Positions 14,029 through 14,036 of a stretch of DNA of 14,036 bases are shown in pieces. A program made the position numbers and the translations under genes. A model generated the notes under the pieces. It searched no databases. It was not told the origin of the DNA and was given only the letters and a program-made list of their open reading frames with translations. The DNA lies in assembly GCA_023228125.1 (NCBI GenBank), contig JALOBT010000056.1, forward strand, positions 1 through 14,036. Direction: 5' to 3'. Within the stretch, counting starts at the first letter, position 1. Every line of letters starts with the position of its first letter. The stretch is from Candidatus Cloacimonadota bacterium. GTDB lineage: Bacteria > Cloacimonadota > Cloacimonadia > Cloacimonadales > Cloacimonadaceae.

Positions 14029-14036
14029 CTTTCCAT

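Larger units (their letters stand above)
13591..14036. repeat. Tandem array of a 170-bp unit (two full copies and a third cut by the window end)
   Basis: Units are 13591-13760, 13761-13930 and 13931-14036 (106 bases visible). Units 1 and 2 differ at five positions: 13601/13771, 13605/13775, 13622/13792, 13693/13863 and 13739/13909. Units 2 and 3 are identical over all 106 shared bases. Each unit consists of an 86-bp heptamer inverted repeat followed, in units 1 and 2, by a spacer that is open in one frame for 30 codons. A full unit is about 32% GC by count, far below the genes. The near identity implies recent amplification or ongoing homogenisation, and the array continues beyond the window. 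This is the only stretch over 300 bases without a normal gene. Confidence 0.97.

Noticed and set aside
13591..14036. CRISPR array
   Set aside because: The unit is 170 bp and the supposed spacers are identical between units, with no short repeats separated by unique spacers and no cas genes.

Overview
The window is a tightly packed run of 17 genes, all on the + strand (1 to about 13606), followed by a tandem DNA repeat that runs off the right edge. Gaps between genes never exceed about 15 bases and nine junctions overlap. I see no promoter, terminator, RNA gene or IS element inside the run, so it reads as one long operon-like block.

Organism: a diderm (Gram-negative-type) bacterium, judged from the ADP-heptose (LPS core) genes hldA and hldC, an RseC-type membrane protein and an exported CtpA protease. 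The genes look close to 50% GC, whereas the terminal repeat unit is about 32% GC by count. Split HldA/HldC, a short GlmU, an ArgRS with a degenerate HIGH motif and a CxxC-tailed response regulator suggest a lineage outside the well-studied Proteobacteria. My best guess is the FCB group, perhaps Cloacimonadota, with low confidence because no marker gene settles it.

Layout: plsY (5' truncated; phospholipid synthesis), purF (purines), hldA and hldC (heptose activation), rseC-like, folB and folK (folate), a short glmU-like UDP-sugar pyrophosphorylase, a HIT-family hydrolase/phosphorylase, a membrane-anchored LytR_C-domain protein, rsfS (ribosome silencing), argS, a rimI-like acetyltransferase, nadB (NAD), tmk (dTMP kinase), ctpA (periplasmic protease) and a response regulator with a C-terminal four-cysteine module. 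Most are growth-linked housekeeping functions (envelope, nucleotides, cofactors, translation). Only hldA/hldC and folB/folK are adjacent steps of one pathway.

The most unusual DNA is the last 430 bp. It is a tandem array with a period of exactly 170 bp, two full units and a third cut by the window end. Each unit contains an inverted repeat made of four direct 7-bp repeats (ATGTAGA type) facing four inverted copies. The two complete units also carry a 30-codon open stretch that resembles the C-terminal helix of four-helix-bundle (23S rRNA intervening-sequence protein) genes. The first heptamer abuts or supplies the stop codon of both the response regulator and that fragment. A second, smaller oddity is the 5' end of rseC, where tandem 12-mers and a small palindrome lie between two copies of a start-proximal sequence, like an in-frame insertion scar.
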